From Ashinkailepas kermadecensis (Eukaryota > Arthropoda > Thecostraca > Neolepadidae): a stretch of DNA of 64,000 nucleotides. Below, in pieces: positions 1-13,910 of this stretch. Under the pieces are notes generated by a model that did no database searches, had not been told where the DNA came from, and saw nothing but the letters and a program-made list of their open reading frames with translations. Position numbers and translations under genes: made by a program. How positions within the stretch are numbered: the first letter of the stretch is position 1; the number at the start of each line of letters is the position of its first letter. The stretch spans positions 62,001 to 126,000 of the forward strand of contig JAOTOM010004039.1 in the NCBI GenBank assembly GCA_034440615.1, in the 5' to 3' direction.

Positions 1-3000
1 CGTGTCAGCAGCGTTGACTGCAGTGTGTTCACGTGTTGCTTGTTCCTCTGTCTCCGTGTTAGCAGCTTTGACTGCAGTGTGTCCACGTGTTACATGTTCC
101 TCTGTCTCCGTGTAGCAGCGTTGGCTGCAGTGTGTTTACGTGTTGCATGTTCCTCTGTCTCCGTGTTAGCAGCTTTGGCTGCAGTGTGTTCACGTGTTGC
201 ATGTTCCTCTGCCTCCGTGTCAGCAGCGTTGACTGCAGTGTGTTCACGTGTTGCATGTTCCTCTGCCTCCGTGTCAGCAGCGTTGGCTGCAGTGTGTTCA
301 CGTGTTACATGTTCCTCTGTCTCCGTGTTATCAGCGTTGGCTGCAGTGTGTTCACGTGTTACATGTTCCTCTGTCTCCGTGTTAGCAGCGTTGGCTGCAG
401 TGTGTTCACGTGTTACATGTTCCTCTGTCTCCGTGTCAGCAGCGTTGGCTGCAGTGTGTTTACGTGTTGCATGTTCCTCTGTCTCCGTGTCAGCAGCGTT
501 GGCTGCAGTGTGTTCACGTGTTACATGTTCCTCTGTCTCCGTGTCAGCAGCGTTGGCTGCAGTGTGTTTACGTGTTACATGTTCCTCTGTCTCCGTGTTA
601 GCAGCGTTGGCTGCAGTGTGTTCACGTGTTACATGTTCCTCTGTCTACGTGTTAGAGCTTTGACTACAGTGTGTTCACGTGTTACATGTTCCTCTGTCTC
701 CGTGTTATCAGCGTTGGCTGCAGTGTGTTCACGTGTTACATGTTCCTCTGTCTCCGTGTTAGCAGCGTTGGCTGCAGTGTGTTCACGTGTTACATGTTCC
801 TCTGTCTCCGTGTTAGCAGCTTTGACTACAGTGTGTTCACGTGTTACATGTTCCCTGTCTCCGTGTTATCAGCGTTGGCTGCAGTGTGTTCACGTGTTAC
901 ATGTTCCTCTGTCTCCGTGTCAGCAGCGTTGGCTGCAGTATGTTCACGTATTACATGTTCCTCTGTCTCCGTAGCTTTGACTGCAGTGTGTTCACGTGTT
1001 ACATGTTCCTCTGTCTCCGTGTCAGCAGCGTTGGCTGCAGTGTGTTCACGTGTTACATGTTCCTCTGTCTCCGTGTTAGCAGCGTTGGCTGCATGTGTTC
1101 ACGTGTTACATGTTCCTCTGTCTCCGTGTCGCAGCGTTGGCTGCGTGTGTTCACGTGTTACATGTTCCTCTGTCTCCGTGTTATCAGCGTTGACTGCAGT
1201 GTGTTTACGTGTTACATGTTCCTCTGTCTCCGTGTTAGCAGCGTTGGCTGCAGTGTGTTCACGTGTTACATGTTCCTCTGTCTCCGTGTCAGCAGCGTTG
1301 GCTGCAGTGTGTTCACGTGTTACATGTTCCTCTGTCTCCGTGTTAGCAGCGTTGGCTGCAGTGTGTTCACGTGTTACATGTTCCTCTGTCTCCGTGTCAG
1401 CAGCGTTGGCTGCAGTGTGTTCACGTGTTACATGTTCCTCTGTCTCCGTGTTAGCAGCGTTGGCTGCAGTGTGTTCACGTGTTACATGTTCCTCTGTCTC
1501 CGTGTCAGCAGCGTTGGCTGCAGTGTGTTCACGTGTTACATGTTCCTCTGTCTCCGTGTTAGCAGCGTTGGCTGCAGTGTGTTCACGTGTTACATGTTCC
1601 TCTGTCTCCGTGTTAGCAGCGTTGGCTGCAGTGTGTTCACGTGTTACATGTTCCTCTGTCTCCGTGTCAGCAGCGTTGGCTGCAGTGTGTTCACGTGTTA
1701 CATGTTCCTCTGTCTCCGTGTCAGCAGCGTTGGCTGCAGTGTGTTCACGTGTTACATGTTCCTCTGTCTCCGTGTTAGCAGCGTTGGCTGCAGTGTGTTC
1801 ACGTGTTACATGTTCCTCTGTCTCCGTGTCAGCAGCGTTGGCTGCAGTGTGTTCACGTGTTACATGTTCCTCTGTCTCCGTAGCTTTGACTGCAGTGTGT
1901 TCACGTGTTACATGTTCCTCTGTATCCGTGTCAGCAGCGTTGGCTGCAGTGTGTTCACGTGTTACATGTTCCTCTGTCTCCGTAGCTTTGACTGCAGTGT
2001 GTTCACGTGTTACATGTTCCTCTGTCTCCGTGTCAGCAGCGTTGGCTGCAGTGTGTTCACGTGTTACATGTTCCTCTGTCTCCGTGTCAGCAGCGTTGGC
2101 TGCAGTGTGTTCACGTGTTACATGTTCCTCTGTCTCCGTGTTAGCAGCGTTGGCTGCAGTGTGTTCACGTGTTACATGTTCCTCTGTCTCCGTGTCAGCA
2201 GCGTTGGCTGCAGTGTGTTCACGTGTTACATGTTCCTCTGTCTCCGTGTTAGCAGCGTTGGCTGCAGTGTGTTCACGTGTTACATGTTCCTCTGTCTCCG
2301 TGTCAGCAGCGTTGGCTGCAGTGTGTTCACGTGTTACATGTTCCTCTGTCTCCGTGTTAGCAGCGTTGGATGCAGTGTGTTCACGTGTTACATGTTCCTC
2401 TGTCTCCGTGTTAGCAGCGTTGGCTGCAGTGTGTTCACGTGTTACATGTTCCTCTGTCTCCGTGTCAGCAGCGTTGGCTGCAGTGTGTTCATGTTCATGT
2501 TCCTCTTTAGGTTTCTATTTCTTTTAGCTTTGCATGTTAGTGAATTTTGGTGTCTTGTTGTGTGCAGCGTTGGCTGCAGTGTGTTCACGTGTTACATGTT
2601 CCTCTGTCTCCGTGTCAGCAGCGTTGGCTGCAGTGTGTTCACGTATTACATGTTCCTCTGTCTCCGTGTTAGCAGCGTTGGCTGCAGTGTGTTCACGTGT
2701 TACATGTTCCTCTGTCTCCGTGTCAGCAGCGTTGGCTGCAGTGTGTTCACGTGTTGCATGTTCCTCTGTCTCCGTAGCTTTGACTGCAGTGTGTTCACGT
2801 GTTACATGTTCCTCTGTCTCCGTGTCAGCAGCGTTGGCTGCAGTGTGTTCACGTGTTACATGTTTCTCTGTCTCCGTGTTATCAGCGTTGACTGCAGTGT
2901 GTTCACGTGTTACATGTTCCTCTGTCTCCGTGTTAGCAGCGTTGGCTGCAGTGTGTTCACGTGTTACATGTTCCTCTGTCTCCGTGTCAGCAGCGTTGGC

Positions 3001-3364
3001 TGCAGTGTGTTCACGTGTTACATGTTCCTCTGTCTCCGTGTCAGCAGCGTTGGCTGCAGTGTGTTTACGTGTTACATGCTCCTCTGTCTCCGTGTTAGCA
3101 GCGTTGGCTGCAGTGTGTTCACGTGTTACATGTTCCTCTGTCTCCGTGTTAGCAGCGTTGGCTGCAGTGTGTTCACGTGTTGCATGTTCCTCTGTCTCCG
3201 TAGCTTTGACTGCAGTGTGTTCACGTGTTACATGTTCCTCTGTCTCCGTGTCAGCAGCGTTGGCTGCAGTGTGTTCACGTGTTACATGTTCCTCTGTCTC
3301 CGTGTTAGCAGCTTTGACTGCAGTGTGTTCACGTGTTACATGTTCCTCTGTCTCCGTGTCTGCT
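1..3364. repeat. 54-bp minisatellite, about 62 copies
   Basis: The array fills the window start and probably continues upstream. The common unit is 54 bp and contains GCAGCGTTGGCTGCAGTG, then TTCACGTGTTACATG, then TTCCTCTGTCTCC. Shorter 48-bp variants read CCGTAGCTTTGACTGCAG. A non-repeat interruption lies near 2490-2565. Because 54 and 48 are multiples of three and the + frames lack stops, it gives long open frames (up to 841 codons) of an 18-residue repeat. Two-base deletions, for example near 852, 1093 and 1145, break any one frame, so I see no selection for coding. Every unit carries an E-box core CACGTG. Confidence 0.95.
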
Positions 3365-4660
3365 AAGGCAGTCGCCCCCCCTCAACATGAAGATCGGATA
3401 GGTCCTTTTTTGGCGCACAAACTGGAATTTTTTCTTGATGGCACGCCTTTTCAGGACGACACTGGGCTCTTCAGATAGCGCGAGACATCAAAGATTCTAC
3501 AGGGTCCTAGTCTCTCAATACCTCTTAAGCTTCCAGGGGCCCTTTCCATCCTTCTGTGGCACTGTATGGTTGCAGCGTCCCTTGGAGCTGGATATACTTC
3601 TAGAGTTGGAGAGGTCCCTTGAATCTGGAGAGACTTCTTGGAGCTGGAGGGACCCCGGCAGTTGGTAGATGAGCGCCAAAATTTCTTAAGACGTCCTTAA
3701 TTGACTCTATGACTCAATTCCTCTATAGCTCCGTGACTTCAAATATGGTGGTGCAGTTGAACGAAACAAAATATGTAGAGACGATGGAGACACTCCCACC
3801 TTCTGGGACGGGCTTTTTGATAGAATTCAGTTCTCTTTCCGCGAACCGAAGAAAGTAAAATAGCCCTTTTGTAAATACAATGGAGGAACTACGGAAATCT
3901 CTGCAATTGTGTTGATATGCTGTGCATCCTTGTGCGAATGTTGGCCTCTCCCTTTGCCAACTCCTGGCTACATACCTGCCTTTGTACCCCTATTCGTTGT
4001 CAAACTGCATCTTGTATGCACCTGCTCACCGGTTTGCTGCGAAATTGAACCATGCTGAGCATTCATTCCAGGAAAACTCTGAAGATCGAAAATGCGTCTC
4101 ACTTGCCCACGGAAGATGACATAAATGGCTAAAAATAGACACAAGATATGCAAACAAACAAGAAACAGCAGCAGCAAGCTGTTGTAAATGGAACACAATA
4201 CTCATCATACTACGCAGATCAAACGGAATACAAACATTATATTCTGCTTTAAGAGCGATTGTTAAGACTGGTTTGGATCCCCTGTTGTGGCTATATGTCC
4301 CCAATAGTCACTGGAGACAGATATCGACGCCGCGTTTATGTGGGAGATCGCGACTTCTGGGAGGACTGGAGAGCAGACTGTAGACTGCTGGATAACCGAG
4401 TAGTGTGACACTACCACGTGGCCTGCGAGCCTGCAGAGCCTGCGGAGAAAAGACTAACCTCTAGTGGAATTTCTCGAAGTCTTCCGAAAATGTGTTGCGT
4501 TGCTTGTGCAGTGTTTTCGAAGCGATGCTGATGGAAGTATCGTGATTGCGCTAATATTGAATTTCTAAATCTTCAACACTAGTACTGATCACTAGTACTC
4601 ATCTAGTACTGAATCACCACACGTCAACACAATGCTCTGCACATGTGGGGCAGTGATCTG
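3365..4660. other. Non-coding stretch, no gene recognised
   Basis: Ordinary mixed-composition sequence between two arrays. Short open frames of 65-92 codons occur on both strands, but none has a recognisable motif or convincing splice sites. CTAGTACT-like words recur near 4580-4612. Confidence 0.6.
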
Positions 4661-4818
4661 CGTAGGGAGTGGAGGCTTACACAGCTGCACGTCTGAGCGG
4701 AAGAGGTCAGTGTAGGGAGTGGAGGCTTAAACAGCTGCACGTCTGAGCGGAAGAGGTCAGTGTAGGGAGTGGAGGCCAGCTGTACGTCTGAGCGGAACTG
4801 GGCGGAAGAAGTCAGTGT
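4661..4818. repeat. 50-bp tandem repeat, three copies
   Basis: Copies begin at 4661, 4711 and 4761 with YGTAGGGAGTGGAGGC. They continue through CAGCTGCACGTCTGAGCGG and AAGAGGTCAG. The third copy has a small deletion and a short insertion. Confidence 0.9.
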
Positions 4819-4892
4819 CCAGCACAATAAAAGCCCGTACCAAGTACATTGATGTGGCTGAGGAGGATACAAAGGGGAGGGTAATCATAGGG

Positions 4893-5488
4893 GACTAGCG
4901 GATCCAGGGAGGGGCCATTCCGGCCATGCCCCCCCCCCCCCCGAAGCGCTTAAAGGGGGGCCGTAGTGTCTTTTGGCCCCCCGAAACCAAGAGAAGTAAA
5001 CTGAATTAAAATGCAGTAACCTTTACCGAGGTTAAAAAATATCGTCTGGATGAAAGAATCTTCAATTTTAAAGGTATTTTTATAATTGTTTGGAAGCCAA
5101 TATGGTAGCATAGTACATTCTGACACACAACGAGGGTTCTATGCTGCTCAAGTTCTGCTTACAGCAAGAGTTCAGCAAGAGCTCAAGTTCTGCTTACAGC
5201 AACAAGAACAAAAATCCCGTAACTTAGAAGCGGTGGAGGTAGGCTGGGACCCCTACACAGGAAATTATGTTGTCATTAATTATTATTGTAAAAATGGGTC
5301 CCTTTGACAAATAGTGGTAGAAATCCGATGCTTTAAACCAAAAATAGTGGGAGAAAGAGCACCCTCCAAATCCCTTCGACCCCTCCCCTGATGCAATTCT
5401 CAGTCAGTTGCGCCCATCCAGACGAGCGCTCCCCACAATGACAGGGAGCGCTCCCCACCAGCGATCACAATTCCTGGATCCGCCCCTG
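4893..5488. mobile_element. Non-autonomous DNA element with GGATCC-containing termini
   Basis: The left end reads CTAGCGGATCCAGGGAGGGG and the right end reads CCTGGATCCGCCCCTG, which form an inverted pair of about 14 bp. The interior starts with a G/C homopolymer block and has no transposase. Termini of the type GGGGCGGATCCAGG are common on hAT- and P-like elements of invertebrates, so I infer a non-autonomous DNA transposon. Target-site duplications could not be confirmed, and one end may belong to the next element. Confidence 0.55.
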
Positions 5489-6127
5489 TGATGTGGTCAC
5501 TGACACATTTCTTGATCCGCCCCCGTGATGTGGTCCACCGGTACATTTCGATGCATTCTGAGGAAATGTCACCGGAATCAAGCGATGCGTCTGGCGCAAG
5601 AAGACGCGATTGCAAGCTGGCAGACTTCGGACGGATGTTACCTGACGGAGTATTTCAACAGTGGTCTGGGAGCTTGCTGGACTCCTCGCACATCGTAGTG
5701 TTCGCGGTTGAAGATCCAGGCTGAGCCTGGGCAAATCAGATCCATGTCGCTTGCATTGTGATTATTGCTCAACCTACCACCTACGGCACAAGCAAGGACA
5801 GAGAGGAAGTCGGAGGTGAATGTCTGTTACTTTATGATGTTGGTGGGGTAGGTGCGGACACAAGGGGGGGAGGATTTTCCCCCAGTGCCCCCACCCACAC
5901 CCCCTACCCCTCGATTTTTTTTTTCAGCTGGAGGCGCCCCTGTGAGGTAAAGCTCCCCTTGGAAGGAAAGGCACCCCTTGGAAGGAAAGGCCCCCATTGG
6001 AAGGAAGACTCGAGTGAATCCCACTCTAGAACTTTTCAGCGGGAGGCGCCTTCCAAGTTCTTTCGCAGTGGCGGCTCTCCAGAAATGTGCCTCCCCACCA
6101 TAACAATCCCTGGATCCGCTCCTGGCT
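5489..6127. mobile_element. Second GGATCC-terminus element or fragment
   Basis: The right end, CCCTGGATCCGCTCCTGG near 6108-6125, matches the end at 5473-5488. On the complementary strand both continue into a similar GGATTGT-like stretch, so they look like the same terminus in the same orientation. A third partial terminus, TTGATCCGCCCCCGTG, lies near 5512. The interior holds GGAAGGAAAGGC-like short repeats (5958-6005). No coding capacity was recognised. Confidence 0.45.
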
Positions 6128-6560
6128 GAGGGGGCGAGAAATTACCTCTTTGATGGCCTAGGCTGCTACGAAAACCCTGTGTACCTCGCGTACGCATATA
6201 GGCCCAATGGTTAGGTTTCTGCCAGATTGGAGAGTAAAATGAATGATTAAGGGGGCCAGTGGCTCCCTTGCATATGCACAGTGCTGAAGGCATTCGGCAC
6301 TGTGCATGAAGGCCTTCGGTGCCCTACTGCTATCCACCTGACCTGAGTACGTAATACAATAGAGTGCAATCATCTGCAGAATGCGTACGTGATGCTGGTT
6401 CGTGGGAAGTTTAGTAATTGTGCATAGCATGATAGACAACTTACCACGAATGGTTTCACCCAAAATTTTGCTGCAGACATACTGGACCCCGGCCGCCATC
6501 GCTGTATGACGAGTCTGAAAATGTCCACCAGCCAGCTGAATGGCCGGTGAACACTGGCGG
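6128..6560. other. Non-coding stretch, no gene recognised
   Basis: Mixed-composition sequence before the 28-bp array. The long minus-strand frames that cross it are open only because of the neighbouring array. Confidence 0.5.
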
Positions 6561-7228
6561 TGTCGCACTGACAGTGTCGCACTGGTATTGTCGCACTGAC
6601 AGTGTCGCACTGGTGTTGTCGCACTGACAGTGTCGCACTGGTGTTGTCGCACTGACAGTGTCGCACTGGTGTTGTACTGTTGTATGACAGTGTCGCACGG
6701 GTGTTGTCGCACTGACGGTGTCGCACTGGTGTTGTCGCACTGACAGTGTCGCACTGGTGTTGTCGCACTGACAGTGTCGCACTGGTGGTGCCGCACTACC
6801 AGTGTCGCACTGGTATTGTCGCACTAACAGTGTCGCATTGGTGTTGTCGCACTGACAGTGTCGCACGGGTGTTGTCGCACTGACAGTGTCGCACTGGTGT
6901 TGTCGCACTGACAGTGTCGCACTGGTGTTGTCGCACTGACAGTGTCGCACTGGTGTTGTCGCACTGACAGTGTCGCACTGGTGTTGTCGCACTGACAGTG
7001 TCGCACTGGTGTTGTCGCACTGACAGTGTCGCACTGGTGTTGTCACTGACAGTGTCGCACTGACAGTGTCGCACTGGTGTTGTCGCATTGACAATGTCGC
7101 ACTGGTGTTGTCGCACTGACAGTGTCGCACTGGTGTTGTCACACTGACAGTGTCGCACTGGTGTTGTCGCACTGACAGTGTCGCACGGGTGTTGTCGCAC
7201 TGGTGTTGTCGCACTGGCGGTGTCGCAA
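6561..7228. repeat. 28-bp minisatellite built from two 14-mers
   Basis: Alternating TGTCGCACTGACAG and TGTCGCACTGGTGT 14-mers give a 28-bp unit repeated about 24 times. Because 28 is not a multiple of three and stops are absent on the minus strand, all three minus frames are open and encode the same Cys/His-containing 28-residue period. This explains the 285-codon minus frame. Confidence 0.95.
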
Positions 7229-7647
7229 TGGACAATAGGCCGAAATAATGCACAAACACCGTCTTAATCTCCGGTTTCCAAACACCAGTTGTTGCTGCGG
7301 TGGACCTTGACAAGAAGTTCGACCGGCCGGATTGCTCGACAAGGTATGTACCACTATTTTTTGCCGGTGCTATGTTTGTGCTATTTGTATTACATGTTCC
7401 GGTGCTATGTTTATGCTCATATCAATATTTGTTTACGAGACCCAGAAGCAATCGACGACATTACTTGGTGGGTAAACCTCACTGAATGTATTTAAATGCA
7501 GGTTGAGTACATTGTTTACGTCCAGTAATCTGATATTTGAAGTCTAAGATGTGCGGTGGGAAGATAGGAAATTGAGGAAGTGAAGTTTGATTGATATAAG
7601 CGAGTCACGTGTATGTAGTGAGCACGCGTATTGTGAGCATGCATGTA
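7229..7647. other. Spacer between two arrays
   Basis: Unique sequence with no recognised gene. Open frames of 60-70 codons are present on both strands without known motifs. Confidence 0.5.
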
Positions 7648-8156
7648 GTGTTACGCGATCACTCGATCCACGCGTGTGTTACGCGATCACTCGATCCACG
7701 CGTGTGTTATGCGATCACTCGATCCACGCGTGTGTTACGCAATCACTCGATCCACGCGTGTGCTACGCGATCACTCGATCCACGCGTGTACGCGATCACT
7801 CGATCCACGCGGTGTTACGCGATCACTCGATCCACGCGTGTGTTACGCGATCACTCGATCCACGCGTGTGTTATGCGATCACTCGATCCACGCGTGTGTT
7901 ACGCAATCACTCGATCCACGCGTGCTACGCGATCACTCGATCCACGCGTGTGTTACGCGATCACTCGATCCACGCGTGTGTTACGCGATCACTCGATCCA
8001 CGCGTGTGTTACGCGATCACTCGATCCACGCGTGTGTTACGCGATCACTCGATCCACGCGTGTGTTACGCGATCACTCGATCCACGCGTGTGTTACGCAA
8101 TCACTCGATCCACGCGTGCTACGCGATCACTCGATCCATACGTGTGTTACGAGAGA
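7648..8156. repeat. 26-bp minisatellite, about 19 copies
   Basis: The unit is GTGTTACGCGATCACTCGAT followed by CCACGC, with single-base variants and a few 2-4 base deletions. The three + frames are open across it (162-202 codons), encoding a 26-residue repeat; this is an array effect. MluI-type ACGCGT words occur at most unit boundaries. Confidence 0.95.
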
Positions 8157-8990
<834 letters not shown>

Positions 8991-9189
8991 AACAGCGGGG
9001 AGATCAATCTACCTTCGGGAGTACCCGGCCCAGCAGATACCCAATCAGACACGTTCCCATTGAGTACCACACTCTCTGGCTTTGTCTCCGCGGGTACGAC
9101 TTCAGCCAGTCCAGCGCAAGCCCACAATCACCGCATATACGCTTTAGCTTATACTGAAGACGATGGTTTACACTTTTAAATGATTTGAC

Positions 9190-9292
9190 TTTAGGACACT
9201 TTATAGCCATCAACAGCAAGCAATTTTCTTTAGGAACTTTATAACTTTTGGGTTTAGGACACTTTATAACCACCAACAGCAAGCAATTTTCT
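9190..9292. repeat. 63-bp direct duplication
   Basis: TTTAGGACACTTTATA followed by RCCAYCAACAGCAAGCAATT appears at 9190 and again at 9253, separated by one 63-bp period. Confidence 0.85.
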
Positions 9293-9833
9293 CACCTCCT
9301 TGCCATGGCATACCACATTGGAACATTCGTACACGGCGAACACTCATGGCGCCTGCACCAGTCACCTTCCAACGGGGAAGTGGAGCGTGCGCACTCAACT
9401 GGCAGCCTACCCCCAGTCCCGGCACGATGACCTTGAAGCCTGCACTTCAAAGCCAGCCGACGCCTGGGTGGTCGAGCGCGTTCGGCGCCACCTGCGTACC
9501 CGTGTCACCAGCTGGCGTATCCCCCTCCCCTCATGACGTGAATACTTCTTGTGAATGGAGACGAGGGAGCGTGCGCTTGTGTGGCTTCAAACGGCTGGGA
9601 GCCCAGCGGAACGGCTGTCACGCGTGGGGAATGAGACGGCCCCTTTGATGTCGAGGGTCAAGAACAGTAACCTCGGTGCGATCAAGATTCCAGAGTAATG
9701 GCAGGTGCCTCACTTGTTGGCCAGTGAAATAATGGTGGCACGATTCAGGGATTATACGTTGCGGAATTGGTGACGGCAGTATGTCTCACTCCCATGGTGC
9801 CGTGAGAGCTTGGCAAGTGGCATTTTATAAGAG
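9293..9833. other. GC-richer spacer, unrecognised
   Basis: Overlapping open frames of 60-100 codons lie on the + strand. They have Pro/Ser/Ala-rich composition, no known domain and no clear splice context. I do not call a gene. Confidence 0.4.
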
Positions 9834-10110
<277 letters not shown>

Positions 10111-10114
<4 letters not shown>

Positions 10115-10975
10115 AACCACGACACGGTTGTCATGCATTCCATGTTAGGTCTTTGCAAAGTCTGCATGACATTCCATTAATATACAGTCATCACTTTCAT
10201 TTATGAGTATCCGTGAACTATCATCTGTTCCTCGCTTTGCCCAATTATCGTGGGAAGCGGTCCATAACCCAAATTGCTTGTTTCAAATCCAAGAAGGTTC
10301 TCAGTGTTCGTCGGAATTCGATCTGGAATTTTTCGTCGTGGTTTCACACTGCAAGTAGCACCAGTGCACTTGTCCCTGATGCCATCCTAATGTAGTTGCG
10401 GTTTCGGTTGCGTAAGGCCCGGCTCCAGGGCATGTGACGTCTAGAAGATCAGATACACAGGGCCGACTGTGGGTCGGAGCTAATAGTCGCCTGACTCGCA
10501 CGCAAAATGCATCCGGTAATCTGCGCACGCAGTGACCTGTGGCCTTTCGTCATTACTGGGTGACCTAAAAGGTCATCACCTGGTCGCAGATTGCCCGTCA
10601 GTTTAGCTTTAAATTTAACTCGAGAATTAAGGTGGTTCGTACATGTATGCATCAAACAAAGCCTTCCAAACATCCAAGTAGATGAGTTCTTGTCGCTGCC
10701 GCATTACGATGCTGGTACAGAGCTTGGATAGTGATAAACCGCCGCGATCTGCAGCCAGCTGTGCCAACACTGCCTCTTTGAAGAGATTGACAACACTGCG
10801 CCGCTGTGTGCCGCGTGGGCAGCCGAATGTGGCTCTCGAGAATATTTTCAGTGAGCACCGTTGGCGTTTCAGAATGGCCACCAGATGTCTCTGACGGTTT
10901 CCGTAAGCTGCCCCAAATACCACCACCGTGAATGTCACAGGACCTCGCCACGCATGCCATTCACTCATCACCGGA
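10111..10975. other. Non-coding stretch, no gene recognised
   Basis: Mixed-composition sequence. Overlapping minus-strand frames of 74-121 codons at about 10300-10990 have no recognised family and no shared frame conservation. Confidence 0.45.
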
Positions 10976-11230
10976 GATGACTCTTTATCCATCCGGGTGT
11001 GTTGAAATAATGTTGCAGAGCCTCAAAACATTTGCCCTCAGGTTCCTCCAATGCCTTTATTCGTCACTAAAGATGACTTTATCCATCCGGATGTGTTGAA
11101 ATAGTGTTGCAGAGGGCTCCAAATATTTGCCCTCAGGTTCATCCAATTCCTTCATTCGTCACTGAAGATGACCCTTCATCCATCCAGGTGTGTTGAAATA
11201 GTGTTGCCCTCCAACCATTCAGGTTCTTCA
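10976..11230. repeat. 95-bp tandem repeat, about 2.6 copies
   Basis: GATGACTYTTTATCCATCCG-type starts occur at 10976, 11072 and 11167. Each is followed by GTGTTGAAATARTGTTGCAG, and the first two also by TTTGCCCTCAGGTTC. Confidence 0.9.
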
Positions 11231-11379
11231 ATGCTTGTCATTGTCGTCGCTTGATACAAACACACTAGTCTATTTTTCATCGCGGATGTCCTGTGGTAGT
11301 GCCGTCACCATCTACGAATGTCACCACAGATTCCTCAATGCAATACATCCTGATGCCGACAGAGATGTCCCGCTTCGTT

Positions 11380-11545
11380 GCAGTGACAGCCACACCGCTC
11401 CACGTCGCCACCACTGCCGCTACCCCAGCTCCAGCCCCAGCTATACCCACGGCTGTCGGCTGTTGCAGTGGCAGCCACACCGCTCCATGTCGCCGCCACT
11501 GCCGCTACCCCAGCTCCAGCCACGGCTGTCGGCTGTTTTTGCTCG
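11380..11545. repeat. 85-bp tandem duplication
   Basis: CAGTGRCAGCCACACCGCTC appears at 11380 and 11465. It is followed by GTCGCCRCCACTGCCGCTAC and ends in a shared ACGGCTGTCGGCTGTT. Confidence 0.9.
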
Positions 11546-11659
11546 ATGTAATCCCCTGTTTATTGACTGAGAATGTTAGCTCAGGGTGCGTCGGCCCTGT
11601 TGGGTCGGCTGGGTAAGCTGAACGGGGGTCACCGGAGCTGGGTGAGTCGCTCGCTGGCT

Positions 11660-12046
<387 letters not shown>

Positions 12047-12160
12047 AAAAGATGCAGCAGGCGAGTCCCATAGTCTGCCTAGTGCCCTCTCTCGCCCGGC
12101 GGCCATAATGGCGCCTAATTCTGGTATTGTTTATATGCTTTGCGTAGGCACTAGGCAAAG

Positions 12161-12674
<514 letters not shown>

Positions 12675-13910
12675 TGCGTTGCTCGCTTCCCAGACAGCTC
12701 TGTACGAGATGGGAACAAATGTCGCTCTGGCCTGTTGTCGATAATGAAGACAATGTTGTCGTCATTATTTCGGCGCTGATGCCGTATTCTGATCACAAGC
12801 TATATTGGGAACATGTCCATGTGGTGATCGTTATCGACTGACATACATCCGGTCACCAACATACATCATCGCCTCCAACCCGATGAAGAAATTCCAGGAC
12901 GTTCGGAATCCTGCGCAAAACGAACAATTGAATATTGGTTGGGTTCATTCTGTTATGTGGGTCATGTTTTGCGTTGCGTTCCTACCTTCCCTGATCGGCT
13001 ACGGTATTGTATGTTGGGATGTCTGGCTCTGCGTGCATGCATGCATGCATGCATACATACATGCATACACGCATACATTCATACACACATACATACATAC
13101 ATATAGTATGCATGCATGCAAACATACATCCATACTTATACACCACATACGTGCATGCATATGCACTTACCCACATGCACAAATAACCAGGGTCATGTAT
13201 GTATGCAGATTAGGTCATCTGCCGCTTCCAGGTATGAACGTAGGACTTGATATATGAGAAGGACACTCATCTAGTGTTTGTTGGCCGCTTCAACTAAGCG
13301 TGGAAAAAATCACGAGCAATGGGGTGCGTGCTCTGCACCCTTGCCAGAACTATGCATGACTACATAGTTCATTTGCGCACGGTTGAAGCATCGTTTCCCA
13401 CCACGTGGCCGTATCTGGCTCCCTATCGATGCACTCGGAACTTCACCGAATAACGTATTTTTTCCGATGCACAAGCATGTTCGATTGGTGCCTGCATTCA
13501 GAGACGATATATGCAGGGAGTGAATCCGGGATTGTCTACCACGGAATAAACCAAACGTACAGTTATATCCCTTGTATCATCAGGTGAGCATCGTCAGCAT
13601 TTCAATACGACGACCAGTCAAGTATAGTGATTGGATCATGGTGTATCGGAACGTAGTGTACGCACTAGTTTAGGTAATTGTCCGCCCAATCGCACATACT
13701 CGTCCTTACATTTGTCACACACGACTAATACAACCGAATTGATATGGTCCTTGGGGCTTCCTTCATTCTCAGCTGTCTGCTGGAGAAGAAAATGTTGTGT
13801 TTGTGTTAATCAGGACAGCGTATGTCTCCACCACGCCTGCATGCCGTCGGCACAATGTGTGTTTTGCAACCACAGAAATCCACACAGCTCGCTGAGTGGA
13901 TCGCAGCTTC
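12675..13910. other. Spacer with a GCAT/CATA tetranucleotide tract
   Basis: A (GCAT)n then (CATA)n tract lies at about 13033-13140. The rest is unique sequence. Small frames of up to 150 codons overlap the tract and show no known motif. Confidence 0.55.

Noticed and set aside
841..3366. 841-codon open frame as a repeat protein gene
   Set aside because: It is the 54-bp array read in one frame. Several two-base deletions inside the array and equal openness of other frames argue against coding.
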